Assembly (NCBI GenBank): GCA_964351655.1
Contig: CAYGPD010000005.1
Location: 67,725 to 131,724, forward strand
Direction: 5' to 3'
Length of the DNA stretch: 64,000 nucleotides
DNA from: Hirschia sp964351655
GTDB lineage: Bacteria > Pseudomonadota > Alphaproteobacteria > Caulobacterales > Hyphomonadaceae
Both the position numbers and the translations under genes were made by a program. Below are positions 18,271 to 25,643 of the stretch, in pieces (positions within the stretch are counted from its first letter, which is position 1; each line of letters starts with the position of its first letter). Under the pieces are notes generated by a model. It was not told the DNA's origin. It worked only from the letters and a program-made list of their open reading frames with translations, and searched no databases.

Positions 18271-18784
18271 GTACGAAAATGGTAGCGCTAGTGTGGTCGA
18301 AGACGCATTTGTGTGCGTGGAAGAAGACCAAGCAATTCCAAGTGAAGGCCCTGTATGTGTGAGTTTGGAGCGTTTCAAAGCTGACAAAGACGCCATCCTC
18401 GCGCGCAATGGCAATATAGGCGTGCGCTTAGGGCCGGCTGATGATGTGCTTGAGTTGAGTGATGTGATTGACCGTCTGTCTTTGGTGGAAGTTGCTTTCC
18501 CAAAATATACTGATGGCCGTGCTTTCTCTCAGGCGCAACTTTTGCGCCGCCGCATGCTGTTTCAAGGCGAAGTGCGTGCAATAGGCCAAGTGCTTCGGGA
18601 TCAGGTTAATCAAATGGCGCGATGCGGCATTGATGGCTTTGTTTTAACGCCAACTTCTGGCGAAGCGACTGACGTTATCGAAGCCGCTATTGCTGATTTT
18701 TCTTACGCGTATCAGCGCACATCAGGTGCGGCAGTGCCAATTTTCCAACGCCGTCAAGCTAAGTCTAAAGCGGTTGCGGAGTAA
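18257..18784 (+). CDS. DUF934 protein, sulfite-reductase-associated
   Basis: A 175-residue protein of the DUF934 family, a constant neighbour of cysI and cysH in alpha- and betaproteobacteria. The ATG at 18257 is placed by a perfect AAGGAGG six bases upstream, inside the end of cysI. Seen: VCVSLERFKADKDAI, VGVRL-like GVRLGPADDVLELSDVID, then FPKYTDGRAFSQAQLLRRR, a family hallmark. Exact function is unknown; it is thought to support sulfite reduction. Cytoplasmic, no membrane segment. Confidence 0.87.
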   Translation: MPLIKYENGSASVVEDAFVCVEEDQAIPSEGPVCVSLERFKADKDAILARNGNIGVRLGPADDVLELSDVIDRLSLVEVAFPKYTDGRAFSQAQLLRRRMLFQGEVRAIGQVLRDQVNQMARCGIDGFVLTPTSGEATDVIEAAIADFSYAYQRTSGAAVPIFQRRQAKSKAVAE

Positions 18785-18795
18785 GGAGGCTAATT

Positions 18796-19539
18796 ATGGC
18801 CGATACTGAAACCATGAAATCAAACGAGACACGTGAAGAGCGCTTGTTCCGTTTGAACAAAGAGCTGCGCGACGCCTCTGCACAGACGATCATTCGTGCG
18901 GCGCGTAAGCGGGAATTTGGGGACCGTATTTGTTACGTGTCGTCATTTGGTGCTGAAAGTGCCGTTATGTTGTCGTTGATTGCAGATGTAGATCCATCCT
19001 TTCCAGTATTATTTATTGATACGGGGATGCATTTTCACCAAACGCAACAATATCGAGATGATTTGATCGCATTTCTGGGTTTAACAGGCGTGCAGACAAT
19101 TGCTCCTGATGAACAAGAGCGTTTGATGGAAGATCCAAAGAATGATCTCTATAAAACTGACCCAGACGTGTGTTGTGAATTGCGCAAAGTGCGTCCTCTT
19201 GAGCCTGCCCTGCATGGCTTTGATGCGTGGATTACAGGGCGTAAGCGTTTTCATGGGGGGGAGCGAATGCGGCTTCCTGTGTTTGAATTTGCAGCGGGAC
19301 GCTATAAAGTGAACCCTCTTGCATCTTGGACACCTGAAGATGTGAAGCTTTTCTTTAAAAACCGCAATTTGCCTAAACACCCGCTGGTTGAGCAGGGATA
19401 CCCGTCGATTGGGTGTTGGCCATGCACGCAACCAGCAGAAGATCCTAATGATGCAAGGTCTGGACGTTGGGCAGGTATGGAAAAGACTGAATGTGGTTTG
19501 CATGTCGAAAAAGGTGGTGGCCGTCAACGCGCTTTTTAA
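18796..19539 (+). CDS. cysH: Assimilatory APS/PAPS reductase
   Basis: A 247-residue enzyme that reduces adenylylsulfate (or PAPS) to sulfite with thioredoxin. Seen: YVSSFGAESAVMLSLIADVD (PP-loop-like), LFIDTGMHF, the Cys pair in DVCCELRKVRPL, the CxxC in SIGCWPCTQPA, and the catalytic KTECGLH near the C-terminus. The CC...CxxC pairs bind a [4Fe-4S] cluster in enzymes that use APS, so APS is the likelier substrate. ATG preceded by AAGGAGG. Last gene of the sulfate reduction operon, followed by a terminator. No ATP sulfurylase gene lies in the window. Confidence 0.92.
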   Translation: MADTETMKSNETREERLFRLNKELRDASAQTIIRAARKREFGDRICYVSSFGAESAVMLSLIADVDPSFPVLFIDTGMHFHQTQQYRDDLIAFLGLTGVQTIAPDEQERLMEDPKNDLYKTDPDVCCELRKVRPLEPALHGFDAWITGRKRFHGGERMRLPVFEFAAGRYKVNPLASWTPEDVKLFFKNRNLPKHPLVEQGYPSIGCWPCTQPAEDPNDARSGRWAGMEKTECGLHVEKGGGRQRAF

Positions 19540-19580
19540 AGAAATATACTCGACAAGGTGCATGCATTAAAAAACAAGAT

Positions 19581-19614
19581 GTCTCTGATTTGGAACCAAT
19601 CGGAGACGTTTTTG
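19581..19614 (+). terminator. Rho-independent terminator of the sulfate operon
   Basis: Stem GTCTCTGATT / AATCGGAGAC (one mismatch) followed by GTTTTTG, 41 bases after the cysH stop. Confidence 0.8.
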
Positions 19615-19694
19615 TTATTGAAGGTATGAGCCATTGATGGTTAAGCGCATTGAGAGACCACTGCATTTCATTATTCATGGCGCGTTAAGATGCG

Positions 19695-19709
19695 TTAAGG
19701 CTATGTTAA
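19695..19709 (+). promoter_or_regulatory. CtrA-like box TTAA-N7-TTAA
   Basis: A perfect match to the CtrA consensus, TTAA then seven bases then TTAA, 83 bases before the ATG at 19792. An overlapping TTAA-N6-TTAA starts ten bases earlier. Identification is by consensus only. Confidence 0.5.
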
Positions 19710-19791
19710 TTCCGGTAAAAACGGTCTAATGCTATTGATGTGACAGTGGGGCGTCGCGCTAAAAAACTTTGTCGACCATGGGGTGAATAAC

Positions 19792-20517
19792 ATGAATATT
19801 TCAGTTTGGTGGGCCATACCCGCACTCACAGCGCTTGTTGGTGTTCTCATGATACGCGGTGGATTAGCGCGCTTATTCCGCTTTAAAATGTTCTCTGGTC
19901 TGAGCCGCTTTCTATTTGGTGGAGTATTCCTTTCAGGTGCAGCCGTTGCTGTTCTTGCTGGGCTTAATCTTCAAACCTATGCGCGTTTGACTTATGAGAG
20001 ACCGGCAGCTGAGGTAACACTAAAGCAAACAGCGCCGCAGGCTTTTACTGCGAGTATCCGTATTCCGACAGCAAAAGATGCTGATTTTGGTCCTGCCGTA
20101 GACTTCCCACTGACGGGTGATGCCTTCCGTATGGATGCGCGGTTCCTTAAATGGAAACCTTGGGCGAATGTCACAGGATATGATGCCATCTACCGTTTGG
20201 ATCGTTTGCAAGGGCGTTATGATGAGGCAACTCAAGAAAACGCGACACCACCAACAGCATATGATCTTTCGCCAGTTGGGACATCAGCCGCATTGGATAT
20301 TTATGAGCTTTCACGCAAAAATGAGTTATTCAAAAATCTCAAAGCTGTAGATGCAATTTATGGGAATGGTGCTTATGCGCCTATGGTAGACGGTGCCGTT
20401 TATGAAATTGTGGCAACTCAATCAGGGCTAGTGCCAAGACCTAAAAATGAAGTTGCTAAAGAGGCAGCTATGCAATGGGGCGCACCAACAGCTCTGAAAA
20501 CACCTTCATTAGAATAG
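19792..20517 (+). CDS. Hypothetical membrane protein
   Basis: A 241-residue protein with two N-terminal hydrophobic helices (about residues 4-23 and 40-62) and a soluble C-terminal part of about 175 residues, probably periplasmic. The ATG at 19792 is preferred to an in-frame GTG at 19783, since GGGGTG then serves as its ribosome binding site. Seen in the soluble part: FPLTGDAFRMDARFLKWKP and RLDRLQGRYD, resembling conserved hypothetical proteins of Hyphomonadaceae often labelled as efflux-pump-like; I cannot support a function. Preceded by a CtrA-like box, followed by a bidirectional terminator. Confidence 0.65.
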   Translation: MNISVWWAIPALTALVGVLMIRGGLARLFRFKMFSGLSRFLFGGVFLSGAAVAVLAGLNLQTYARLTYERPAAEVTLKQTAPQAFTASIRIPTAKDADFGPAVDFPLTGDAFRMDARFLKWKPWANVTGYDAIYRLDRLQGRYDEATQENATPPTAYDLSPVGTSAALDIYELSRKNELFKNLKAVDAIYGNGAYAPMVDGAVYEIVATQSGLVPRPKNEVAKEAAMQWGAPTALKTPSLE

Positions 20518-20545
20518 GTTAGGTATTCTGCCTTTTTTGAATACA

Positions 20546-20586
20546 AAAAAGCCGCTCGGAAAATTAAGTTTCCGCAGCGGCTTTTT
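20546..20586. terminator. Bidirectional terminator
   Basis: Long stem: AAAAAGCCGCT with AGCGGCTTTTT, plus inner GGAAA/TTTCC. Serves both converging genes. Confidence 0.88.
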
Positions 20587-20614
20587 CAAAATCTACTGAA
20601 TGTTTGAGCGCTGA

Positions 20615-21031
20615 TTACGCGCTCAAGCGTTGTGCAAGTTCAAAATTAGGATCGCCCATCGCTGGACGAATAATGTGAACCACAGATTTTGGAAGATCGA
20701 GCGCCTCAGCGGCACTTGCGACGAATTCCTCTTCGGCTTCGTGGATGTGTCCATCCGCGGCAGCCACATGCCATAGAGCTTCCATAAGGTCTAGACGGTC
20801 TTCTTCTGGAGAAAAACGCAAAGCCCCTAAAGCCTCATTTAGGCGGTTGCCCGATGTGCGACCCAAAACAGCGTTATCGCCGGGTGCCCATGGGCGCTCA
20901 GGCTCTTCTGTGCCTAAGTCGTTCAGGTATTTATATGCTGCATTTACTTCTGCATCATTGATCTCCTGATCAGATTTGATCAAGCCCATGAGCAGGGTAG
21001 CGGCAGACATTTTAAATTTAGATGGTAGCAT
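20615..21031 (-). CDS. TerB-like domain protein
   Basis: A 138-residue cytoplasmic helical protein resembling the TerB (tellurite resistance B) fold. The metal-binding-like pattern is LIKSDQEINDAEVNAAYKYL early and ALWHVAAADGHIHEAEEEFV in the middle; the latter, with acidic residues after DG, is the TerB hallmark. Many alphaproteobacteria carry short TerB-like proteins unrelated to tellurite resistance. The ATG at 21031 is preceded by TTGAGG; an ATG 7 codons in is an alternative. No other ter genes are near. A CtrA-like box lies 55 bases upstream. Confidence 0.75.
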   Translation of the reverse strand: MLPSKFKMSAATLLMGLIKSDQEINDAEVNAAYKYLNDLGTEEPERPWAPGDNAVLGRTSGNRLNEALGALRFSPEEDRLDLMEALWHVAAADGHIHEAEEEFVASAAEALDLPKSVVHIIRPAMGDPNFELAQRLSA

Positions 21032-21085
21032 CTAACGGGACCTCAATGGTGTGTGTTCCAATAAAGTCAATTTGCACCAGAGTGT

Positions 21086-21100
21086 TTAATGCGCGCTTAA
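21086..21100. promoter_or_regulatory. CtrA-like box TTAA-N7-TTAA
   Basis: A perfect TTAA-N7-TTAA between the divergent TerB-like gene (starting 55 bases away) and the LuxR-type gene (169 bases away). The short distance favours the TerB-like gene. Consensus match only. Confidence 0.5.
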
Positions 21101-21268
21101 TTGAAAGAAAAAGAGTGTGAAATTAATTGAGAAAATTTGACAGGTGGTTTTTTCAAATCTGAACTGTTCTTTGCTTACCGCGAATAAATTGAGCATGAAA
21201 ATGGTAGACTTCTTGATGTAGAATGTTCACATTATAGATAGGGTATGAGGTAGGGTAGGGACCTAGCA

Positions 21269-22018
21269 ATGCTGAGCCAGAGTTTTATTGAAGGATGTGA
21301 CCGCTTAAATTCTGCAACAACAGAAGCTGAAATCACGACCGCAATTCAGCGTTTTATTGAGAATAAAGGCTTTTGGTCTTTTAATCTGGGATATTTGGAC
21401 ACTGTAAACCACACGGCGAATGAGGCACCATTGAAGTGGATTTCCACTATGGATGCTGAATGGGAAGAGCATTACATGAGCGAAGGCTATGATGCTGTAG
21501 ACTTTGCAGTTAGAGAATTGCGCAAAGAAAGACCTAGTCCGATATTAGTTGGTTATGAGCTTTTAAAGCAAAAGCAAAGTCTAACACCAACCGAAGAAAA
21601 ATACCTAAAGGAAGCTAGCGAAGCAAATTGGCATAATGGGGCTGTAATACCCTTGGGGTCGCTTCCAATGGGTAATACGCCCCCCATAGGGATAGGCGTT
21701 GCTTCAGACCTTAAGGCGGAGGCTTTTCAGCAAGTTTGGAAAGAGCAGTCTACGGAGGTCCTTATTTTCATGAATTATATGAATCAAATCCTGTCGCAGT
21801 CTATGGCTTCTTTGCTTTATGATATTGAACCTTTGACGGTTCGAGAAAAGGATTGCCTTGCATTCCTAGCGCTAGGACTGCGGCCAGAAGCGATAGGTGA
21901 TAAACTCTTCATTGCGACAGTGACTGTGAATCTGCATATTAGTACGGCGAGACGAAAGCTAAAGGCGACAACGAACGCGCATGCTGTAGCGAAAGCTATT
22001 CGCCTCAATATTATTTGA
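21269..22018 (+). CDS. LuxR-family regulator with autoinducer-binding-like domain
   Basis: A 249-residue transcription factor. Residues about 15-170 look like the LuxR autoinducer-binding fold (FWSFNLGYLD, then EWEEHYMSEGYDAVDFAV). Residues about 185-245 are the LuxR helix-turn-helix (LTVREKDCLAFLALGLRPEAIGDKL, then VTVNLHISTARRKL). In canonical acyl-homoserine-lactone receptors the ligand pocket has an Asp-Pro pair; here the Asp is kept in AVDFAV but Pro is not, so ligand type is uncertain. No luxI-type synthase gene is in the window: a LuxR solo. Start ATG follows a GGTAGGGTAGGG-rich leader. Confidence 0.83.
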   Translation: MLSQSFIEGCDRLNSATTEAEITTAIQRFIENKGFWSFNLGYLDTVNHTANEAPLKWISTMDAEWEEHYMSEGYDAVDFAVRELRKERPSPILVGYELLKQKQSLTPTEEKYLKEASEANWHNGAVIPLGSLPMGNTPPIGIGVASDLKAEAFQQVWKEQSTEVLIFMNYMNQILSQSMASLLYDIEPLTVREKDCLAFLALGLRPEAIGDKLFIATVTVNLHISTARRKLKATTNAHAVAKAIRLNII

Positions 22019-22158
22019 AAAACTATCATTTTTGATAGTTGAGCATTTCCTAGCAAATGGACTAACCTTTCGGATACGTGCAACTGGGTTGGGCGGGACA
22101 CTAGGAAATGCATGATATTCGCGTTTCTGCAAAAGACTTCATGATATTCAGATGTCTG

Positions 22159-22190
22159 TACGGTCAGTTTTAGAACTGACCGTATTTCCT
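22159..22190 (+). terminator. Probable terminator hairpin
   Basis: Perfect 11-pair stem TACGGTCAGTT / AACTGACCGTA, loop TTAG, followed by TTTCCTT. About 140 bases after the LuxR-type gene. The T-tract is short, so another role is possible. Confidence 0.55.
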
Positions 22191-22256
22191 TGACTCTTCC
22201 CCCTGTATAAGCCTAAAAGCCAACTTCTTTCCGCGTAGCTATACCTGCGCCTTGAT

Positions 22257-22325
22257 CTGGGACGCTCCCATTTTTGGATGAGCCCAGCAGAAGCACCCTC
22301 GCTCAGCGCCTAGCGCCCAGCGGGG
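22257..22325 (+). ncRNA. Candidate structured RNA or ffh leader
   Basis: Two tandem GC-rich hairpins. First: CTGG and GCTC pairing with GAGC and CCAG around a T-rich loop (22257-22287). Second: CCCTCGCT pairing with AGCGGGG, enclosing GCGC-CTA-GCGC (22296-22325). It ends about 120 bases before ffh. No known RNA family was recognised. Confidence 0.3.
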
Positions 22326-22447
22326 CAAATATGCTTTGTGCGCATTTTATATGTGCGATTGAGGGGGAGCCGGTTGCAAGGAAGATCGAGTGAGGCCATT
22401 TTAGCTTGATAGTTAATACTCACAACTGACGATAAGGAGACACGCGT

Positions 22448-23950
22448 ATGTTTGACGCGCTGACAGATAGACTTTCGGGCGTATTTGATAGCCTGACCGG
22501 AAAGGGTGCTCTTTCTGAAAAAGACGTGTCGTCTGCACTGCGCGAAATTCGTGTCGCTCTACTTGAGGCTGATGTTGCACTCGACGTTGTCAAAAAGTTT
22601 ATAGAAGAGATTAAGCCAAAGGCTGTTGGTGAAAGTGTTATCCGCTCTGTGAAGCCGGGTCAGCAAGTCATCAAAATTGTGAATGATGGCTTGGTCGAGA
22701 TGTTGGGCGGCAATGAAGATGCCAAAGGCCTGCGTATAGATAATATTCCAGCCGTCATCATGATGGCTGGTCTGCAAGGTTCTGGTAAAACCACCACAAC
22801 AGGGAAGCTTGCGCGCCGTTTAAAAACACAAGAACGCAAAAAGGTTCTTATTGCCTCGTTGGATGTTTACCGTCCAGCCGCGATGCAACAACTCAAAATT
22901 CTTGCTGAGCAAGTGGGTGTGGATGCGCTGCCGATCGTGGAAGGTCAGCTTCCGGCAGATATCGCCAAACGTGCAGTGAATGCTGCTAAGCTTGGCGGCT
23001 ATGATGTTGTGATCCTTGATACTGCTGGTCGTACAACGCTTGATGAGCAAATGATGGGTGAAGCAGCGCGTGTTGCTGAAATCTCAAATCCAGCTGAGAT
23101 TATTCTCGTCGCAGATGCGCTAACAGGGCAAGATGCTGTGGAAACGGCTCGCCGCTTTAATGAGCGTCTTAAACTGACTGGTTTGATCCTTACGCGTATG
23201 GATGGGGATGGTCGCGGCGGTGCTGCGCTTTCCATGCGTGCTGTTACAGGTTTGCCGATTAAGTTTCTTGGTACAGGTGAAAAATCTGATGGCCTTGAGG
23301 TCTTTGATGCACACCGTATTGCGGGCCGTATTCTTGGTCAGGGCGATGTGGTTTCCCTCGTGGAAAAAGCCGCTGCTGAGATGGACGAGGAAAAAACCAA
23401 ACGCATGGCCGAGAAAATGGCCAAAGGTGTGTTTGATCTGGATGACCTCGCCGAGCAATTTAAACAAATGGAACGTATGGGCGGCCTTGGCGGTCTTATG
23501 GGTATGTTGCCTGGAGCAAAAAAAGCTAAGCAAGCTATGGATGCTCAAGGGTTGGATGATCGTGTGATGAAGCGTCAACACGGTATTATCATGTCCATGA
23601 CTGCAAAAGAGCGTGCTAAGCCTGCGTTGTTAAATGCTTCACGTAAAAAGCGTATTGCTGCGGGAGCAGGTGTACATGTCTCTGAAGTGAACAAGGTTCT
23701 CAAAATGCATCAGCAAATGGCTGGCATGATGAAGAAAATGGGCAAAGGTGGCATGAAGCAAATGGCCAAGGCCATGGGCGCTATGGGACAAGGTGGAATG
23801 CCCGGTGGCCAAGCGATGGATCCTGCAGCATTGCAGCAAATGGCTAGCAAAATGGGGGGTGGACTTCCGGGTCTTGGTGGACCTGGAATGCCTGGCGGTA
23901 TGGGTGGTTTGCCCGGCCTCGGTGGTCCGCGTGGGGGTAAGAAAAAATAG
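22448..23950 (+). CDS. ffh: Signal recognition particle protein Ffh
   Basis: A 500-residue GTPase that binds SRP RNA and signal peptides and delivers ribosomes to FtsY at the membrane. N domain residues 1-90; G domain with GLQGSGKTTTTGKLA, DTAGR and TRMDGDGRGG; M domain from about 325 with the methionine-rich helices (HQQMAGMMKKMGKGGMKQM). The C-terminal 60 residues are Gly/Met/Pro-rich. ATG follows AAGGAGACACGCGT. It begins a translation-related operon with rpsP and rimM. Its stop overlaps the GTG of the next gene by one base. Confidence 0.97.
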   Translation: MFDALTDRLSGVFDSLTGKGALSEKDVSSALREIRVALLEADVALDVVKKFIEEIKPKAVGESVIRSVKPGQQVIKIVNDGLVEMLGGNEDAKGLRIDNIPAVIMMAGLQGSGKTTTTGKLARRLKTQERKKVLIASLDVYRPAAMQQLKILAEQVGVDALPIVEGQLPADIAKRAVNAAKLGGYDVVILDTAGRTTLDEQMMGEAARVAEISNPAEIILVADALTGQDAVETARRFNERLKLTGLILTRMDGDGRGGAALSMRAVTGLPIKFLGTGEKSDGLEVFDAHRIAGRILGQGDVVSLVEKAAAEMDEEKTKRMAEKMAKGVFDLDDLAEQFKQMERMGGLGGLMGMLPGAKKAKQAMDAQGLDDRVMKRQHGIIMSMTAKERAKPALLNASRKKRIAAGAGVHVSEVNKVLKMHQQMAGMMKKMGKGGMKQMAKAMGAMGQGGMPGGQAMDPAALQQMASKMGGGLPGLGGPGMPGGMGGLPGLGGPRGGKKK

Positions 23951-24258
23951 TGACCCAATTCCTATGTCAAAAATGCCAACATGATTTGGGCGGCACCGCA
24001 TTAAAAGGTAAATGTCCAAATTGCGGTGCAAAGTTCAAAGCTAAACTAAGCTCTAAACTAATCATCTTTGGTGCAATATTCTTTGGCTTTATGTTTGGGC
24101 CAATCGTGGTGACACCTATGGCGATGGCCAATGGTATTTCGCCGCAATCGATCACAGGTATTATTGTTGGAGTTTTAGGCTCAGCAACTGCGGTGATGGT
24201 AATGGGTACATTATCCTTGCGCGCGCTAAAGCATGACTGGGAGGGCGGGCATGTCTGA
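23950..24258 (+). CDS. Small zinc-ribbon membrane protein
   Basis: A 102-residue protein starting at a GTG coupled to the ffh stop. Residues 6-27 form a zinc ribbon with two Cys pairs, CQKC and CPNC. Two hydrophobic segments follow (FGAIFFGFMFGPIVVTPMAMA and the ITGIIVGVLGSATAVMVMG region). Unknown function; placement between ffh and chorismate mutase is not part of the standard operon. It overlaps the next gene by 8 bases. Confidence 0.7.
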   Translation: MTQFLCQKCQHDLGGTALKGKCPNCGAKFKAKLSSKLIIFGAIFFGFMFGPIVVTPMAMANGISPQSITGIIVGVLGSATAVMVMGTLSLRALKHDWEGGHV

Positions 24259-24550
24259 AGATACACCTTTAAATGCACCAGCTGAATTGCTGAAGCTTCG
24301 CGCATCAATCGATAATATTGATAACGCGATTATCCATATGCTGGCTGAACGTTTTAAGTGTACGCAGTCTGTTGGTGTTCTAAAAGCTGAACATAATCTG
24401 CCGCCATCTGATAAAGCTCGCGAAGCGGCTCAGATAGATAGGCTACGTCAAATGGCAAAGGATGCGGACCTTGATCCTGAATTTGCCGAAAAATTTCTAA
24501 ATTTCATCGTGACGGAAGTTATCCGTCACCACGAACAGTTTCGCAAATAG
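24251..24550 (+). CDS. Chorismate mutase, AroQ type
   Basis: A 99-residue AroQ-fold enzyme for chorismate to prephenate in phenylalanine/tyrosine synthesis. Conserved segments: LRASIDNIDNAIIHMLAERFKCTQSVGVLKA with the active-site Arg and Lys pattern, DKAREAAQIDRLRQ, and the last helix FLNFIVTEVIRHHEQ. ATG follows GGGAGGGCGGGC. A chorismate mutase between ffh and rpsP is common in alphaproteobacteria, so this is probably the housekeeping copy; another lies at 9452. Confidence 0.9.
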   Translation: MSEDTPLNAPAELLKLRASIDNIDNAIIHMLAERFKCTQSVGVLKAEHNLPPSDKAREAAQIDRLRQMAKDADLDPEFAEKFLNFIVTEVIRHHEQFRK

Positions 24551-24607
24551 CGGACAGAATATGGTCACTCGACCACATAATACATTGCCAAATCAGGAGA
24601 TTATCTA

Positions 24608-25033
24608 ATGGCTTTAAAAATTCGTCTTGCCCGTGGTGGTACTAAGAAACGTCCTTACTACCGTGTTGTTATCGCTGACAGCCGTAGCCCACGTGATGGT
24701 CGTTTCATCGAAAAAGTAGGTCACTATAACCCACTTCTTTCTAAAGATGACGAAAACCGCGTTGGTCTAGAAGTTGACAAAATCAAAGAGTGGCTTGCAA
24801 AAGGTGCGCTTCCAACTGAGCGTGTTGCACGTTTCCTTTCTGAAGCTGGTTTGATCGAGTGGAAACACGGAAACAACCCAAACAAAGCGAAACCAGGTCA
24901 AAAAGCTCAAGAGCGAATTCAAGAGAAAAAAGACAAAGAAGAAGAAGCAGCTGCTGCTGCTGAAGAAGCAAAACAAGCTGCTGCGGAAGCGGCTGCTGCC
25001 GGTGATGCTGCTGCAGAAGCTGCGACTGAATAA
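24608..25033 (+). CDS. rpsP: Ribosomal protein bS16
   Basis: A 141-residue S16, an early-binding 30S subunit protein. The N-terminal 80 residues match the family (KIRLARGGTKKRPYYRVVIAD, SPRDGRFIEKVGHYNP). The usual length is 80-90; here about 55 extra residues, rich in Lys and Glu and then Ala and Glu, form a C-terminal tail, seen in other alphaproteobacteria. ATG after CAGGAGATTATCT. Codon use is biased, as for highly expressed genes. Confidence 0.97.
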   Translation: MALKIRLARGGTKKRPYYRVVIADSRSPRDGRFIEKVGHYNPLLSKDDENRVGLEVDKIKEWLAKGALPTERVARFLSEAGLIEWKHGNNPNKAKPGQKAQERIQEKKDKEEEAAAAAEEAKQAAAEAAAAGDAAAEAATE

Positions 25034-25071
25034 GCTATTTCAGCTTAATTCAATTCCGAGTTTGGCACGAA

Positions 25072-25103
25072 ACTCCTCTTTCCCGACATAGGGGAAGAGG
25101 AGT
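25072..25103 (+). terminator. Hairpin after rpsP
   Basis: A 13-pair stem ACTCCTCTTTCCC / GGGGAAGAGGAGT with one G-T pair and a 6-base loop. No T-tract, so it may be an RNA-processing or attenuation structure that lowers expression of downstream genes relative to rpsP. Confidence 0.5.
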
Positions 25104-25124
25104 ATTCACTTGAGAGGAGACCTC

Positions 25125-25643
25125 ATGGATTTAAATATCCGAGAAGCGCAGCTTGAAGATATTGACTGGATCATTGATCTTAACCAAGCAAATGTGCCGG
25201 CTGTTGGCTCGCTAACACGTGAAGAATATCTTGACCTTGAAGCAATGTGTCATGGTGTGTTGGTAGCGGAAGATGAAGAAGGCCAGCGCCTCGGCTTTAT
25301 CATGCTGATGGCGAAAGGTCGTGATTATGCCAGCCCCAACTATCGCTGGTTTGAAGCTAATTTAGAAAATTTCCTTTATGTTGATCGTGTTGCTGTTTCA
25401 GAAAGCGGTCGCGGAAAAGGTGTGGGATTAGCTTTGTATTCTGAGGCTTTGGATATGGCTGAGGCGCATGGTGCTGAAAAGCTCGCGGCTGAAGTGAATA
25501 TCAAGCCTAAAAACGAAGTGTCATTGAATTTTCACGCAAAGCTAGGGTTTGTAGAGATCGGGCAATTGGAGCGTCCAGATCAAGGCAAAGTCGTTGTTAT
25601 GTTATCGCGTCCTACGCTTAATCCGGAAATGCTAAACGGATGA
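25125..25643 (+). CDS. GNAT-family acetyltransferase
   Basis: A 172-residue acetyl-CoA-dependent N-acetyltransferase. Motif A is seen as VDRVAVSESGRGKGVGLALY (R/Q-x-x-G-x-G/A pattern), motif B near NIKPKNEVSLNFHAKLGFVEIG. The N-terminus LNIREAQLEDIDWIIDLNQ is typical. The ATG at 25125, with GAGAGGAG upstream, is chosen over a TTG 15 bases before. Its substrate is unknown. It lies between rpsP and rimM and overlaps rimM by 4 bases. Confidence 0.87.
   Translation: MDLNIREAQLEDIDWIIDLNQANVPAVGSLTREEYLDLEAMCHGVLVAEDEEGQRLGFIMLMAKGRDYASPNYRWFEANLENFLYVDRVAVSESGRGKGVGLALYSEALDMAEAHGAEKLAAEVNIKPKNEVSLNFHAKLGFVEIGQLERPDQGKVVVMLSRPTLNPEMLNG

Larger units (their letters stand above)
22019..22447. other. 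Structured intergenic region upstream of ffh
   Basis: A 429-base stretch with many secondary-structure elements: a hairpin at 22021-22040, an 11-base inverted repeat GCATTTCCTAG at 22043-22053 and 22101-22111, a direct repeat CATGATATTC at 22111 and 22140, a perfect 11-pair hairpin at 22159-22184, and two GC-rich hairpins within 22257-22325. The ribosome binding site AAGGAGACACGCGT precedes ffh. No SRP RNA signature was found. It may hold terminators of the LuxR gene plus an ffh leader or a small RNA. Confidence 0.45.

Noticed and set aside
21135..21158. ATTTGA/TCAAAT inverted repeat as a lux box
   Set aside because: Half-sites are short and do not match the 20-base lux box; AT-rich chance palindrome is likely.
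22111..22149. CATGATATTC direct repeats as attachment or insertion site
   Set aside because: Only 10 bases, 19 bases apart, with no mobile gene nearby.
22019..22447. SRP RNA gene (ffs) next to ffh
   Set aside because: The conserved GGAAGGAAGCA-type core of SRP RNA is not present on either strand.
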